DNA of 64,000 nt. It comes from an uncultured Oscillospiraceae bacterium. Lineage in GTDB: Bacteria; Bacillota; Clostridia; Oscillospirales; Oscillospiraceae. The stretch covers positions 84,052 to 148,051 of the forward strand of contig CANRHH010000001.1 in assembly GCA_947630375.1 (NCBI GenBank). Direction: 5' to 3'. Numbering within the stretch: the first letter of the stretch is position 1; each line of letters begins with the position of its first letter. The position numbers and the translations under genes were made by a program. This document shows, piece by piece, positions 62,513 through 64,000 of the stretch. The notes beneath the pieces were generated by a model that was not told where the DNA came from, ran no database searches, and worked only from the letters and a program-made list of their open reading frames with translations.

Positions 62513-63526
62513 TTAAAAATCAATTTCGTATTCAAAGAAACGATGGGCCTCTTTCCGTACCTCTGAGGTAACACTGATGTGGCCGGCACATTTCATCGAT
62601 TTCAATGCACTGTCTATCTTCATAGCATCGCTCTCCCGGATGCCGGACGAATTGCTGAGCTTTAACGTGTATTTTTGATGAGTAAGGGGAGATTCCTTGT
62701 CCATACGCAAATCGATCAGAGATAGGATGCTTTGCTCCTTTTGGAGGTATACAAGCTGCGGCTTTTTCGGCGCGTGGCCGGGGCAGGTCATTTCGGCGGC
62801 GATTTCCACGGAGAAAGAGGCGCTTTCCGAGGACTCATGTTTTATATCCGCTGCCGCTGCCGCTTTGACAGGGCCTTTCACATGACCGGCGCCTTTCCCG
62901 TTTCTTGCAGCAAATGCTGTCTGCTGCTCCTTATAGGTCACTTTAAAATGCCTGGCTCCTAAATCCTGAGCGATTTTCTGCAGTTCATTGATACGGGCAA
63001 CCTTTAAACTTTCAAAATAATCGTCCAGAGCAATATATTGATTTCTGTCAACGGGATCAACGTAATAGATCTCTCTTTCCATATCCGGGAAGAATGTCAG
63101 CCCAAAGAGCTCTGCCTTATCTCTGTATATGTTGACAATTGTCAGTTCTTTTTGCTCAGATTTGTATCCGATCGACCCTCTGCAAACCTCACTCTCTGCG
63201 TGCTTTCTGTCCATGTCTGTAATTCTGACCAATTTGGGCATAAGAAAATCTGCGCCGACCAAGTCATCTTCAAAAATGGGGCAGAGGGTCCTCCGCTCCT
63301 GCTCTTGAACCCGGGCATCAGCGGAATCTTTTACTGCGACTGCGGCCTTCTTCGCCGCCGCGCCGATGCTTTCAGCCATAGCCGATACATCTTTCATGTC
63401 AAATGTGCCGTCATCGTTTTGGTCAACGGCAGAGACGACGGTTTTCTTCGCCTTGTTCAACAGATCCGCGGCAGCTTTCCCGGCCCCGACCGCAGCAGCG
63501 CCCAGATCCACTTTTTTCTTTTCCAT
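62513..63526 (-). CDS. unknown protein with an EF-hand-like loop
   Basis: 337 residues from the ATG at 63526 (AAAGGA 8 bases upstream). An Ala/Lys-rich N-terminus (1-60) contains DQNDDGTFDMKD, a 12-residue loop that fits the EF-hand/dockerin calcium pattern (Asp1, Asn3, Asp5, Gly6, Asp12). The rest is a soluble alpha/beta domain with a late repeat-like KMDSAL/KSMKCAGHISV section. No signal peptide. No family recognised. Upstream of the two DUF4230 genes but separated from them by a terminator. Confidence 0.7.
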   Translation of the reverse strand: MEKKKVDLGAAAVGAGKAAADLLNKAKKTVVSAVDQNDDGTFDMKDVSAMAESIGAAAKKAAVAVKDSADARVQEQERRTLCPIFEDDLVGADFLMPKLVRITDMDRKHAESEVCRGSIGYKSEQKELTIVNIYRDKAELFGLTFFPDMEREIYYVDPVDRNQYIALDDYFESLKVARINELQKIAQDLGARHFKVTYKEQQTAFAARNGKGAGHVKGPVKAAAAADIKHESSESASFSVEIAAEMTCPGHAPKKPQLVYLQKEQSILSLIDLRMDKESPLTHQKYTLKLSNSSGIRESDAMKIDSALKSMKCAGHISVTSEVRKEAHRFFEYEIDF

Positions 63527-63759
63527 GTAGTTTATCCTTTCCATAATATGTGCCATTATATGGATCGGCGTATAGATCAAGCAGGGCAGGACCAGCGCTG
63601 GCCGGTATGCCCGGGTTATCGCTTCGCGCCGCCTTGTGGTGCCCGAAAAAGCCATCGGGCGCTTTGCGCTTTTCCTCGCCTTTTTCGACCGCTGCGGTAA
63701 AATCTCCCGCTCTTTCTCTGCCACTGGCAGCGGGCGGGCGATTTTCCCAACGAGCTACG

Positions 63760-63813
63760 CTCTCCGGGCTCATAACCCGGAGGTCGTTGGTTCAAATCCT
63801 TCCCCCGCAACCA
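63760..63813 (+). pseudogene. 3'-half initiator tRNA-Met relic / possible attachment site
   Basis: The sequence CTCCGGGCTCATAACCCGGAG gives the anticodon arm with CAT, GTTGG-TTCAAAT-CCTTC the T arm with two mismatches, and CCCCGCAACCA the acceptor end with CCA, as in tRNA-fMet. The 5' half is wrong: no D arm can be formed and the piece from the possible acceptor start (63730) is 84 nt with a C-C mismatch. So it is a partial copy, as left at the far end of an element that integrates in a tRNA gene. Confidence 0.6.
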
Positions 63814-63815
63814 CA

Positions 63816-63849
63816 AAAGCCCCGAAAATCGCTGATTTTCGGGGCTTTC
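63816..63849. terminator. bidirectional terminator after the tRNA relic
   Basis: AAAGCCCCGAAAATC-GCT-GATTTTCGGGGCTTT, perfect arms with A and T runs. Confidence 0.85.
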
Positions 63850-63870
63850 CTTTACTTTTTCCCTCAAATA

Positions 63871-63946
63871 GTACCGGCCAGCGCCGGGCTCGACCCGCCT
63901 GACCCATACGCTGACCCATATACCGGCTTAAACTGCTCCCCAAGTC
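63871..63946 (-). pseudogene. possible integrase C-terminal remnant
   Basis: The minus strand reads LGEQFKPVYGSAYGSGGSS and a stop just before the tRNA relic. Short YGS repeats like these end several tyrosine recombinases that sit beside tRNA genes, and they give the visible TGACCCAT direct repeats (63901, 63913 and, out of phase, 63961). An in-frame stop closes the frame upstream, so no intact gene is present. Weak evidence. Confidence 0.25.
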
Positions 63947-64000
63947 AAGTACAAAATAAGTTGACCCATTAAAAAGAAGGATACGCCCCGGTGGTGAGAT

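Larger units (their letters stand above)
63595..63884. repeat. 13-bp inverted repeats around the tRNA relic
   Basis: GCGCTGGCCGGTA (63595-63607) and TACCGGCCAGCGC (63872-63884) are perfect inverse copies about 265 bp apart, on either side of the tRNA-like segment. Confidence 0.6.

Noticed and set aside
63616-63867. Minus-strand frame containing GKDLNQRPPGYEP
   Set aside because: This peptide is the well-known spurious translation of the reverse strand of a Met tRNA; it marks the tRNA relic and is not a protein.
1-64000. CRISPR array, rRNA genes, toxin-antitoxin or phage structural genes
   Set aside because: No regularly spaced repeats, no rRNA-like sequence and no recognisable genes of these kinds were seen.

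Overview
The window looks like a chromosomal segment of a GC-rich, spore-forming member of the Clostridia, most likely Oscillospiraceae-like. This is inferred from spo0A with 0A-like boxes, the Gram-positive MurT/GatD pair, SLH and lipoprotein-rich envelope genes, a PurF of the MGGFFG type, and very GC-rich codon use in most genes. No rRNA genes and no CRISPR array were seen.

Layout. 1-5372 (+) is an envelope locus: the end of an MBOAT O-acyltransferase, a DHHW/AlgJ-like partner, a small lipoprotein, a membrane-anchored SLH/transglutaminase-like protein and a VanX-type M15 peptidase lipoprotein. 5435-18273 (-) is a full purine operon, purE-C-F-M-N-O-B-H'-D-L, preceded by a ZTP (pfl) riboswitch; guaB is divergent at 18732. 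It uses a separate AICAR formyltransferase plus an archaeal-type PurO in place of bifunctional PurH, and its PurF lacks the N-terminal cysteine. 20290-33496 is a series of single genes: DegV, hemolysin III, a lipoprotein, spo0A, a candidate structured small RNA, GDPD, an MFS carrier, DJ-1, an SLC13-like carrier, an Fe-S aldo/keto reductase, DUF362 and an amylosucrase-like GH13.

33685-52643 is the most distinctive block, visibly lower in GC. It is a catabolic island with a TRAP transporter, an enolase-superfamily dehydratase, two DUF6282 hydrolase-like paralogues, an AarC/Cat1-type CoA-transferase, an AspT/YidE carrier, an HpaI aldolase, a cupin, a thiolase, a two-subunit 3-oxoacid CoA-transferase, a LysR regulator, a 2-enoate-reductase-like flavoprotein, a MATE pump and a two-subunit class I fumarase/tartrate dehydratase. 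Three promoters in it carry a 26-bp inverted repeat (TCGATAT-N12-ATATCGA type), each exactly 1 bp upstream of the -35 box. This reads as one LysR regulon for an unidentified unsaturated or cyclic oxo-acid that ends in acetoacetyl-CoA and acetyl-CoA.

52754-57989 (-) holds a hypothetical membrane protein, a PHP phosphoesterase, the gatD-murT pair for lipid II amidation, a 520-bp MITE-like repeat and a D-amino-acid-aminotransferase-like gene. 58247-64000 looks like the end of an accessory region: an ECF-sigma-region-2/DUF4367 fusion, a solute-binding lipoprotein with an odd C-terminus, a nested palindrome, two DUF4230 proteins, an EF-hand-containing unknown protein, and a 3'-half tRNA-fMet relic next to short repeats and a possible integrase tail.
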